Source: Acanthococcus lagerstroemiae (Eukaryota; Arthropoda; Insecta; Hemiptera; Eriococcidae). From it: 64,000 bases of DNA. This document shows, one piece after another, positions 34,691 to 45,000 of this stretch. The position numbers and the translations under genes are program-made. The notes under the pieces are model-generated. The model ran no database searches. It worked only from the letters and a program-made list of their open reading frames with translations, and had not been told where the DNA came from. The stretch is taken from NCBI GenBank assembly GCA_031841125.1, contig CM063108.1, positions 73,938,344-74,002,343 on the forward strand. Reading direction: 5' to 3'. How positions within the stretch are numbered: the first letter of the stretch is position 1; each line of letters starts with the position of its first letter.

Positions 34691-35334
34691 CTTTTTATTG
34701 TTATTTAATTAATGCTGTAGTTTGTTGAATTTTTTGTTTGTGTACTGTATTGTTTGAATACTCATGTTTATGGTGAGGTTTATTTTTATTTGTTATTAAT
34801 TTTGTAATAATCTGCCATTTCTTGAGTTTCAATCTCAGATTGTTCCTTAAAACTAAAATTCTAGGTCTTGTTAAGATTCCATGTTTAGTTAAAATCATAG
34901 GGGAGGTATAAATTCCTTGCTAAGTCAAAATCCTGTGATAAGTCAGAGTCCCTTGCTAGGTTGCAGTTGCTTGTTAGTTTTTGGGCTGAAATAGGCAAAG
35001 TTAAAAAGCAAATGATTAAAAATCGTAATTTTAAAATCATTTTAAAACACCCTAAAATTTGTTTTTCCAAAAGTGATTGTAAATTGTGATAAAAATTATT
35101 TCTCAATATCATTTGTTTGATTTTAAGACTAAAAAAATCAAAAAAAAAACACAAAAACTAGAACAAAGATTAGAATTACAAAACTAAAATAATTAAAAAC
35201 AGTTCATTTTAATAATTTTATGTATTTTTATGTTTGATTTTGTTAATGTTTGTTATTGGGTCAGAATTCTACGTTATGTTACAATCTAATACTAGGCTTA
35301 AGCTCTTGGTACAGAGAGAGGATTAACCCCCTAA
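34691..35334. other. No recognisable gene
   Basis: AT-rich sequence. At 34860-34990 a run of near-repeats of TTGCTAGGT/TTGCTAAGTCAAAATCC words is seen. No exon. Confidence 0.4.
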
Positions 35335-35456
35335 TTTACTGAAAGTCCCCCGCCCCCTCAATACCAAAGAAATATACAATCAAAAGAATTATTGCCTTAT
35401 TTTAATTCTTGTTACCCCTCCCCCCTCTGAAAGTTGGCTATTTGCGCTTGTGAGGT
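35335..35456. mobile_element. Short element ending in CTATTTGCGCTTGTGA
   Basis: The terminal word (complement TCACAAGCGCAAATAG) recurs at about 2109-2126, 2472-2488 and 48348-48518, here beside C-rich CCCCTCCCCCCTC and CCCCCGCCCC. It is probably a degraded copy of one small repeat family. Confidence 0.4.
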
Positions 35457-35744
35457 AAGTGAAAATTCTTTGTACTAGATCCAAATCATATTGTGTTAAG
35501 CAACTGAGTGCAAGGTTAGAAGTCTATATTATGTTTGATTAAAATCTCTATTATTTTGAAATCTCTTAGTATTTTAGCATTATTTTATAATTTTACAAAG
35601 TTGATTCTTGAAAATTGTTGTTTGAAGCATGCTAGGTGTTTAGGTCTCAAATTAATGTTGGATGTGTCAATATATGGCAAGATTGCCTTGCAATCATATT
35701 GAACATCAACAATAATCATCAACATTTTTGGTTCTAATTACTAT

Positions 35745-37615
35745 TGTATTCAGTGTTGAAAGAATGCAAAAACCATTATTCCCACTCCCATTTTGATCTT
35801 CTCTAACTATATGGTTCTCATTCATGTTCTTTGTTCTCCTTACCTTAAAATTACCATCTTCTCCATTCTTGTTCCCATTTTTATATTGTTTCCATTCCCA
35901 TTTCCTATTGTTCTCAGTTCCATCGTGTTCTTGTTCTTGTTCTGAAAATGAGAACATTCTGTTTTTCTTTTCATTCTTGTTCATCCTTCCAAAATACCAG
36001 TACTGCAGATTGATTTCTTCATTTAAAAAATTTATAATTGATAGTTTTAGGCTTCCAGAATTTAACTTTTGCACCAGTTGCAAAGGTGTTTGTAGAACGC
36101 AAAAATCATCTTGTTCCCATTCTTGTTTGTTCTTCTCTAACTGCATGGTTTTTGTTCATGCTTGTTGTTCTCCTTACCCTATAATTACTAACGTTCCTAT
36201 TCTTATTTTTGTTCCCAACCTGGTCCTGTTCCCGTTTCCCATTCTTGTTCTTCATCTCATTATGTTCTTGTTCTTGCTCATTCTTCCAACATTGATTATA
36301 TTGTCGATTATTCTTCCAGAGGGTTTTCTTGTAGTACCAATTGGAGCGCTAGTGTGGATTTGTTTTGTGGTGAAAATAGGAAAATATGTACTTAATCAAA
36401 AGTTATCAATAAATTATTGATAATGACTGCTACTTACATATAAACAGATTTGTTAATACTAGGATCATCTTCAGCATATTATTATCAGTTCCTCAATTTT
36501 TTTTTAACTTTTCTTTTTTATAAACAAAATTCTTGTTTTTACTTTAGCATTCCCTTTCAAGTTTGCATACTGATGCTGTCAATTATTATTTGATTATTTT
36601 GGTACTCGAAGCGTTGATGATTAACTATTCAGTGCTTGACATAGTTGAACAATTATTTATTCAAGTATTTTGATTATTATCACCTGTGATGCCAGTCAAT
36701 TACTGAACAGATCATCGTATGTAGTTCTGAATCATTTCCCCAATTGTTCACGAAATTGCAGTACCATATCCAGGAATATGGCGAGGGGGGTGTTGACCTA
36801 ACATATGGGGTATTTTAAACTTAATTTATTTTCTAATGTTTCTGAGAATCCGCATTTTCCTGCATTTTTAAGTGCACAACCATACCAGGAGGGGGTCAGA
36901 CACCCCCCCTGTGTATAGCCCTATCAAATTGTACCTAGTTTGATTGATAAATACTCATAATTTGGACTCTTCAGGGCAGTAGTGCGCTAGTGTCCCTGGT
37001 TTGTAATTAGTAACTTTTTGTTATCAGAGTAAGGATAACTGTAAGAGCAGTGTTGGAAGAACACAGAAATCATTGTTCCTGTTCATTCTTCTCTAACTGC
37101 ATGATTCTCATTCATGTTCTTTGTTCTACTTGTCTTAAAATGACCAACATTCCCATTCTTGTTCCCATTTCCATATTGTTCTTGTTCCTATTTCCTGTTC
37201 TTGTTCTTGTTCCGAATCTCATCATGTTCTTGTTTTCAATCTTGTTCTGAGAATAAGAAACATGCTGTTTTTCTCTTTTTGTTCTCGTTCGTTCTTCCAA
37301 CATTCGAGTACTGCAGGTTGATTTTTTTCATTAAAAAAAATTTATAATTGATGGTTTTAGGCTTTCAGAATTTTACTGTTGCGCCAGCTGCAAAGGTGTT
37401 GGAAGAATGCAAAAATCATCTTGTTCCACTTCTCGTTTGTTCTCGTAACTGCATGGTTTTTGTTCATGCTCTTCTTTCTCCTTACCCTATAATTACCAAC
37501 GTGCCCGTCCTCGTTCTTGTTCCTAACCTGGTCCTCTTGTTCTCGTTCTGAGAACGAGAACCAAGCATGCCATTTTCCTTCTCGTTCTTGTTCATTCTTC
37601 CAACACTCAATGCCG
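35745..37615 (+). repeat. Pyrimidine-rich repeat array, ~330-bp unit, two pairs
   Basis: Four copies of a ~230-bp segment built from GTTCTTGTTC/CATTCTTGTTCCC words start near 35757, 36080, 37045 and 37388. Copies within each pair are 320-345 bp apart and separated by a conserved ~95-bp spacer (TACTGCAG.TTGATTT, TTATAATTGAT.GTTTTAGGC, GCAAAGGTGTT). The 198-codon frame at 35824-36420 arises from this low-complexity sequence and is not a credible protein. Unrelated sequence (36300-37030) separates the pairs. Confidence 0.8.
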
Positions 37616-37987
37616 GGTTTAGATAGGCTGCCGCTCTGTGAAAAAATTTCCTTGTCACCCTTGACCCAAACTGTGAGACGCGAGCTTTCAACGCTCTATA
37701 GTAAATTCGGACCAAGCAAGGTAATGGCTGACATCTGGTGGAAGTTTTCAACAACATCTAGTTCCTTTGTGTTCTTATCAACGTTAGGATAAAATCGTAC
37801 ATTTTTTCTCAATTTGACTTGTATTCAAATCAGAGAATCTTTCCAGTCGCATTCTGCTGTGTCTCGATTACATTAGGTACGATTTTTTTCTCTTCAAATT
37901 TGCGTCCTTAAATATTGGCCGCCCTGTGCACAGTCTGCACGTTTGGTTATTTTCCCACTGCCAACACTGCTGTGAAGGAAACGTTCA

Positions 37988-38014
37988 GGGCCGGTGCACA
38001 CTTGGCACCGGCCC
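37988..38014. repeat. Perfect 10-bp GC-rich hairpin
   Basis: GGGCCGGTGC, a 7-nt loop ACACTTG, then GCACCGGCCC. It is an isolated, perfect stem in AT-rich DNA; no U-run follows it. Confidence 0.6.
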
Positions 38015-38481
38015 ATGATCAGTCTTGTAGGAATCAGCGAGAATCTTGAAGATCACAATGGAGTTGAAAAAGAACATTGAGATGTACCAATATCAACCAG
38101 ATCAACTCACTCGGGCTGTACATGGTCAATAAAATCATCATTATTGAGCGCTGCGTCAATGAACGTGTACACAGAACAACTTCACTATAATGTTTACAGA
38201 GCATAAGTAACGCTCCTCTCAGCAGCTTATCCTAACTCTGATAACATCAATGTATGTGTGTGTGCTTGTAGTGGTGTGTTAACGGATTCCATATTTTATT
38301 CTTCAAGAGTCCGAATTGTCAGCGTTCTATTTCAGAGTTCTTCCTCATTCTTCGGATGGATACGTCTAACTAGTGGGCAGGAAACAAAAATCTGTGCCCA
38401 GAATAACATTATCGCTGTGATGTAATTGCGTATTCTTCTTTACTCTCAATCCTGCCAGTCCCACTGTTGTTGGATAGTTAC

Positions 38482-39088
38482 CAGTGTTGCCAGATTTGGT
38501 ACATTTGTACCACATCTGGTACATTACAACTTTCATGGTACAGCTCCTGGTAATTTTATCAATTGGACGCTGTTCAGCAAGAGGAAACCAACTCCACTTT
38601 TTGAGAACACGTGATTTGAAGTACAAGAGCCATGTAGAAACTGTATGACACAGCGTTTACTGATAAGCTTTTTTCAACGTGAGTACACATTTTTGAATCG
38701 GGGGCCTAATTTTGATAAAATCTACGTTTTACGCTCTTTCCAATGATACTAATGACTCATTTTGTTTACAAATGTTAGTTGGTTCCCTCATGCTGAACAG
38801 CGTCCAATTCTGGTATGCTTTGGCGCATTTTCATTATTATTGATAGATCTATTACATTTTCTGGTATGTACTGATATTGTGTCTTTTTTTAGTTCATATG
38901 TATTGGTACATTATATATTCAGCGGGTTTTAGTATATTTTAAAGATCTTAATCAGAATAAATTTCTCTTTCATTTTGGTACAATTTCAAAGAGCACACAT
39001 TCTATTTGGTACATTCCATTTGAAATCTGGTAAAATCTCAGAAAATTTCTTCTTGATATATTTTTCAACTTCGCATCTGGCAACACTG
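38482..39088. mobile_element. hAT-like element, host of a nested MITE
   Basis: Perfect 14-bp terminal inverted repeats CAGTGTTGCCAGAT. The flanks ATAGTTAC and ATGGTCGC agree at 5 of 8 positions, a weak 8-bp duplication. The interior repeats TTGGTACATT words. A 241-bp MITE (38565-38805) is inserted inside, leaving about 366 bp of the original element. Confidence 0.75.
38565..38805. mobile_element. MITE, GGACGCTGTT family, 4-bp target duplication
   Basis: Inverted ends GGACGCTGTTCAGCA/TGCTGAACAGCGTCC and a perfect 4-bp target duplication AATT (38561-38564, 38806-38809). Family members at 44385-44636 (duplication ATAT), 39703-39935 and 8665-8789. The superfamily is not assigned. Confidence 0.85.
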
Positions 39089-39702
39089 ATGGTCGCTTTA
39101 CTGCTGCTTGATAGTCCTGGATGATATCATCATATCCGTATAATAGTAGCCTTACCTGCAGCTGCCCACAATTTGTATTTTTTTCCTATCGATGATTTGA
39201 GGTACGTAGTGGAATTCTTATTTTTCAGGTAGCGCATATTATGTAAAAGTTGTTTTGTTAAAATATTGCTATTTTGGCCCACTCCCATGAAATTTCAAAA
39301 TTCAGCGATTTAGCTTTTCCATTTCCAAAAATTGGTAGGTTTATGATTTTACTCTATTATGCGGTAATGAAATTAAGGTGTAAGAGGGAGAGGGGTGCTA
39401 CGATGTTTGTGTAGCCACTTCCTGACCTTGAAATGTAACATGCGTAAGCAGATGTTTTCTGTGAAAATAATATCTCCCTGATATACATTGTCTACTTTTC
39501 ATTGGGAGTCGCAGTCGAAGTGGCTGACATCTAGCGGATGTTTTGTGAACCCTCATTAAATGTTCATCTGATCATGGAGGAAAAGATAAATACGGTCGCG
39601 CCGGGAACTGATAAAGTGTACCTCGCATTTCTTACTTCACCGCACTTCTATTAATTTTGTTACCTGACTGCTGATGTATTAAATTTTTACTCTCAAGTGC
39701 CA

Positions 39703-39935
39703 AAGGGAACCAACCAACATTTATAAACAAAATAAGTTATTAGTATCGTTGGAAAGAGCGTAAAAAGTAAAATTCTTCAAAATTGGACCTCGGATTCAAA
39801 AATGTGTACTCACATTGAAAAATGCTTATCAGTAAACGCTACGTCATATAGTTTCTACATGGCTCTTGAACTTCGAATCACGTGTTCTCGAAAAGCGGAT
39901 TTCATTATTTTGTTCCCTTTTGCTGAACAGCGTCC
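39703..39935. mobile_element. MITE, GGACGCTGTT family, left-truncated
   Basis: Colinear with the inverted form of the 38565-38805 copy: AGGGAACCAACCAACATTTA, CGTTGGAAAGAGCGTAAAA, CACGTGTTCTCGAAAAG, TGCTGAACAGCGTCC. The left terminal repeat is missing. Confidence 0.75.
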
Positions 39936-40431
39936 ATTTTATGATGGTTTTTTGAAAAAACCCTTATTTCCCATTTACAGCAATGCTATTTCCCTCCATG
40001 ATCACTCTACCTTCTATTAGGCGGTGCACATTAGCGCTCCTACATTCCATTCCACATCCCAATTTGGCATTCAGCGTCTTTGTGAATACCGGGTTATTAT
40101 TCTCAGATGTGAACCGTAGTAATTCTACACTTTTGCAAATTTACCCGGGACTTACCTTCGATTTTTGATTTCACGTATTGTCGTTAAATTTTGAGACATG
40201 TTTAGGACGGTCCTTACTTACTTTTGGTAGGGGAAAAAATCGTTTTTTGGTTGGAATACCCCCTAAATTGATTCCAAATGGTTTTCTTTCTGAGACTGGG
40301 ATTTTCATGGTCCCTGAGTCCCTTCTTGGGACCCTTGAATATAACGCCCCGTGGAGACTGAATGATAAGGGGAAGGGAAAAAGAATACCAAAAATGAATC
40401 CAGTTACCCAAAAAAACCTTATTTAGACATG

Positions 40432-40500
40432 GTGTGGTGGGACGTATGGCGATGTACGCATGTCAAAGTGGCCCTTATGACACCGCACCCCTGGTCCCGG
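40432..40500. repeat. Conserved short repeat, copy 2 of 3
   Basis: Shares GGGACGTATGGCGATG, then TACGCATGTCAAAGTGGCCC and CCGCACCCCTGG with 10075-10145. It differs at only a few positions over about 45 nt. Confidence 0.6.
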
Positions 40501-41230
40501 CATAATGCAAAAATGGGTACAAAATTAAAGTAACTGAAAATCAGCCCAAGCCCAAAGAAGGAGGCAGACGGGAAACAGGACCTTAGGAATGGATTTCGAG
40601 ACCCTGAAAACAATTTAAGGAAGAACATGATTTTGGGCTTATACGAAGGAAGGATTCTCCTCAACTGAAACTCAAATTACAAAAATCATAGTTTATTCTC
40701 TTAAGAATTTGAGACATGGGTTACTTTTCACTGATTTTGCTCAAACTTGACAGATTTTCTCAAGGGGTTAGCAAAAACCTAGAGTTGAATGTTGGAAAGT
40801 AAGAACAACCCTGTAGGTACTTTTAGGAGAATATTTGCGAACAATTCAGCCCCAGCTGAGGGCGAGGGCTGAAATACAAGAATTGTACTTTAGTGTAAGT
40901 GTAAATTATAATAAATGTTATGACCTTACAATCTTGAAAGTTGATATAGGTACTCTAAATTGTTATACTGAATTCTTATTCTGTAACTTACATTACCTGA
41001 CTTCATATTGTTTCCAGCTTTCCAATTTGATGTTCATGGTAGTGGTTGTAAAATGTATGTATTTCTAAAACCGCAGTGTGTGTTAAGAATATTTTCTGCT
41101 TTAACTATCTCATTATGAAATTTCAACCACAGCTGACATTATCATGGTCTGGAAGGAATGTAAAAATAAAAACGGAAAAGATAAATACATATTTCTTGGA
41201 GTTCGTTGTAATTCTACACATGAGTCGTGT
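40501..41230. other. No supported gene
   Basis: Intergenic or intronic sequence. A possible acceptor at 41022 followed by a short hydrophobic frame (LSNLMFMVVVVK.. stop at 41066) was seen but is too short to support an exon. Confidence 0.35.
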
Positions 41231-41600
41231 TTGTTTAGCTTTCTAGCATTGGGCTAGGGTTAACTCGGTAACACTTAGGTTAACTTCGTGTAACACTAAA
41301 GTAACGTCACGTGTACACAAAAGTGTTGGGTTTGTAGTGATTAAATCGAACAAAACATAAACATTCAGCCAACACCACAAAAATACACCGTGACACCAAA
41401 TGACACCAAACTCAACCCTACTCCGGGAGCAGGGTTAAAATTTTTAACACTGGTGTCAACACCAGTGTTACCCTACTGGTAAATAAAACAGAAAACACTG
41501 AACACCGGAGTTCTCCATAGAACAAATCGAACGACAAAAATTACTTGGTGTAACACTCTGTGTTAAAAAGTGTCAATTTTTGTGTCTAAACGAACACAGC
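41230..41600. repeat. AACACT-rich palindromic element
   Basis: Dense in GTAACAC/GTGTTA words in both orientations. At its centre, 41445-41470 is a perfect palindrome of two 12-bp arms (TAACACTGGTGT) around CA. The outer limits are not clear. Probably an old foldback element. Confidence 0.55.
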
Positions 41601-41701
41601 TATGATTATTCCTGGATGATCGAACCGCAGTTCCTCTTCTAGCTTGCTTACTAAATGAAAAAAAATGGACGCCTCACTCTAGTCCCTAACACTACATGTG
41701 T

Positions 41702-41823
41702 GATGCTGCATTTACATTAAAGCGATGAACACGCTATTAACAAAGTATGCTCCATTTAAAATGTACATAGCAAATTTGTTAATACGAGTAGTATATTTAC
41801 AGCCTCAATGTAAAGGCAGCATC
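41702..41823. mobile_element. Small MITE, GATGCTGC ends
   Basis: 122 bp with inverted ends GATGCTGCATTTACATT/AATGTAAAGGCAGCATC. Inside, GCTATTAACAAAGTATGCTC and AATGTACATAGC resemble the interior of 11375-11645. Confidence 0.65.
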
Positions 41824-42063
41824 AAGCTTTAACTCACAGCTAGGGGCTGTTCAAATTGTTGTGGATTTTTTACGTGCCTAATTTACTATTAACACGACGA
41901 ACAAACTGATACTCAGTTTTCAGCATGATTAAGGAATGAAGCTAATATCATAGAATATTGGTTATCGAGCTGAAGATATGTTTAATTTAATAATTTTATT
42001 TACTTTGGTTTCTTGCATCACTAATATTTTACTTATTACTTTTGTTTACAGAAAACTGATGCT

Positions 42064-45000
42064 ATGGGTCGGTTTGACCTGAACAAGGCAATGGAGCAGA
42101 TCACAAACTGCGAAGTAGTGGTTAAAATTAAGCGGCTAGAACAATATGAAATTGACATGTACTCGAGGTAAGCCTCATTTTGTTGTATAGATATACATAG
42201 GTTGGTCCATAAATAGTGGCGCGACGCTGAGTACGGACTACATACGCCATCTAGCGGAGCGCGACCGAACTAAAAGTGAAGTTTATTCAGTTTCCAGTCG
42301 ATAAAGACCAAAACGAGCGCAATCGCATAAATATTTGCCGAGCTACAGCGGTTTGACGAGAGGGTGTTTGATGTTGCCTACAAGCTAACCGTGTTTTCTA
42401 AAATGAGTTCTGAATGTGCGATTTTGAGAATGGAAAGCTCAGCGAATATTTATGCGATCGCGCTCGTTTTGGTCTCTGTCAACTGGAAATTAAATAAACT
42501 TCACTTTTAGTTCAGTCGTGCTCCGCTAAATGACTATGTAGTCCTTACTGACCATCGCGCCACTATTTATGGACCAACCGTTGTACATTAGAGTGGGTTT
42601 TATTTTTGACCTTTACAATTCTCTACGGGATACCCTGTGAATTGGTTTATTTTTGGTACTGCGAAATAAAATTGAGGAAAGCAATTCTTTATGTTTTCTT
42701 GGATTGAAAATATTCATTCTTCATTTTACTTTGGTAGATTTAATTAATTTTTGTGTATTTAATTCATTTTTTCGCGTGTTTATTTTATTTTTATACATAC
42801 CGAATTTCTTTTTTGTTTCATTTATAAACTTGATTCAAGATCTCATAATTTTACATGATATAAACTCATTTTTAAATTCAGTGATTTGAATTTGGCCAAA
42901 CAATGCTAATTTTAATTCGCAGTTTTTTCAATTTTCATAAGAAAAATTTATTTTTATGCTAATACATTTAAAAAAAAAAAAAACAACAACTTTTTGCAGC
43001 TAGAATGCGGAGTTCAGAGTTGGGCAATTTTTATTCGAGCGACGAATAACGAATGAAGTATTCGTCATTCGTACACATACGTTACATATGACGAATAATG
43101 TATGTATTCGTCATTCGTACCTTGCTGAATGAAGAATAATTTATTCGTTATTCGTGACTGGAGGAGTGACAAATAAGTTATTCGTTATTGGTGTTTGTAG
43201 ATATTCTTCCTTTAAAATGCCCATTAATTGCAGCGTTTTTTTCTAAGCATGCACCGAGCCAGAGACTGAAAGTCGAATGATAAAACTTTAACTTTCAGCT
43301 ATCGGCTTCCAGTTTTAATAATACAGATTTCACTTTCGGCTTTTAACTTCTCAATTCTTTCTAACCTTTAGCTTCTAGCTTTAAGCTTTCAAGAAATTCT
43401 TTGGCATTTAACTTTTAGCTTTCAACTTTCAGCTTCCAATTTCCCCCTTCAACCCCAAACATCTAAATAATCACAGATTCACAGACATTCACAGATCTTT
43501 TCAAAAAGCTGAAAAAATAAAACTTTCGCTTTTAGCTTTTGCCTTCTTCATTCTTTCTGACCTTCAGCTTTTAGCTTTTAGCTTCTAGAAAAAACATCAG
43601 CTTTCGGCTTTTAACTTTCAGCTTTCAGCTAGCTTTCAGTCTCTGGCACCGACACGAAAATGAGTAAGAATGACTACAAATAGTGAGATAAGAGATAGTA
43701 ACGTGTGTCACGAATAAAACAGGATTGTCTGATAAGAAAATCTATTTCTTTTGTACATAGTATCAAGTGCAGCATAGTGTTTGGTAGTGACAAATAAAGA
43801 ATGATAACTAACTTTTTATTCGTGAATATTATTCGAATGAAATTTTATTCGAATAATGCTCAACTCTGGCTAATGACGAATAATGAATATCAAATAACTT
43901 TTTGTTCGCGAATATTATTCGAATAAAATTGTATTCGAATAATGCTAGTGACGAATAATGAATAACGAATAACTTTTTATTCGCGAATATTATTCGAATG
44001 AAATTTTATTTGAATAATGCCCAACTCTGGCAGAGTTGTAGCGTAATCTGATGCGCAAACAGTTACCCTCTAGTTACCCAGTTGCCCGCGGAGAAGTTAC
44101 CCATTTGTCACCCTCGAATTACCCTTGTTCCCTTTTAGTTACCCGCGGTGGAAAAGTTACCCATTGTTACCCTCAGTTACTCTCAGATTACCCTTGTCCC
44201 CTTTAGTTACCCGGTAACTTGTGGGATTTTGCGCATCGGGAGATTGAAACTTGTTTCCTTTCACTTCACAGTAACTTGAAAGACAACTTGAGATGGGTCA
44301 AATTAACTTTGGTGAAAACTGGTAAAATAAGGGACACCCTAATAAACGTACATTAATCTTTGTGCATAATAATGCGTAATATATGGACGCTGTTGAACAA
44401 AAACCTCTCAAGCGACCATTTGTTGACAAAATGAGTTATGAGTATTGTTGGAAAGGGGGTAAAAAGTACAATTTTTTTTAATTGGGCCCCAGATACGAAA
44501 ATATGTATCCACGTTGAATAAAGGCTTATCAGTGAATACTATGTCTGTAAGCCGGCATTATTCATTGGCTTTTAATATTATGTTTTCTATAAAAAACGGG
44601 TTTTGTCGCTTAGGAAGTTTTTGTTTAACAGCGTCCATATACCTATAATTATGGCAGTTACCCTTCTTTCTCGGGAATTTTGATCTGAGAAGCTTCCTAT
44701 GCCGCTTCAACGAATGAAATTTATACTGTACATACCACACATCTCTATGAACAATCTTAGGCGCTTAAATTTCTCATACACTGCTTTCATGGGCACTTAT
44801 TTAGTTTTTTGTCTCTCCTGAAAATTCTTGAAAATTGTGGTTACACTTCTTTCTTCGACAACACATCAATTTTGGTTGATGGCCAGCAATAAGGCATGAT
44901 CATGTTTATAATTAGACCAATATTTGTGAACTAATTTGAATGGAGTTCATATTGACACGGATATATGTCTTATTGCTGGACATGAATAAAAATTGTGCGT

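Noticed and set aside
35824..36420. 198-codon plus-strand open frame
   Set aside because: It consists of C/T-rich repeat units of the 35.7-37.6 kb array. Its Phe/Leu/Ser/Cys composition follows from low complexity, and the copies do not keep the frame.
41022..41068. Terminal exon encoding a short membrane segment for the Ig protein
   Set aside because: Only 16 codons. Phase agreement with the Ig exon is expected by chance one time in three, and there is no other support.
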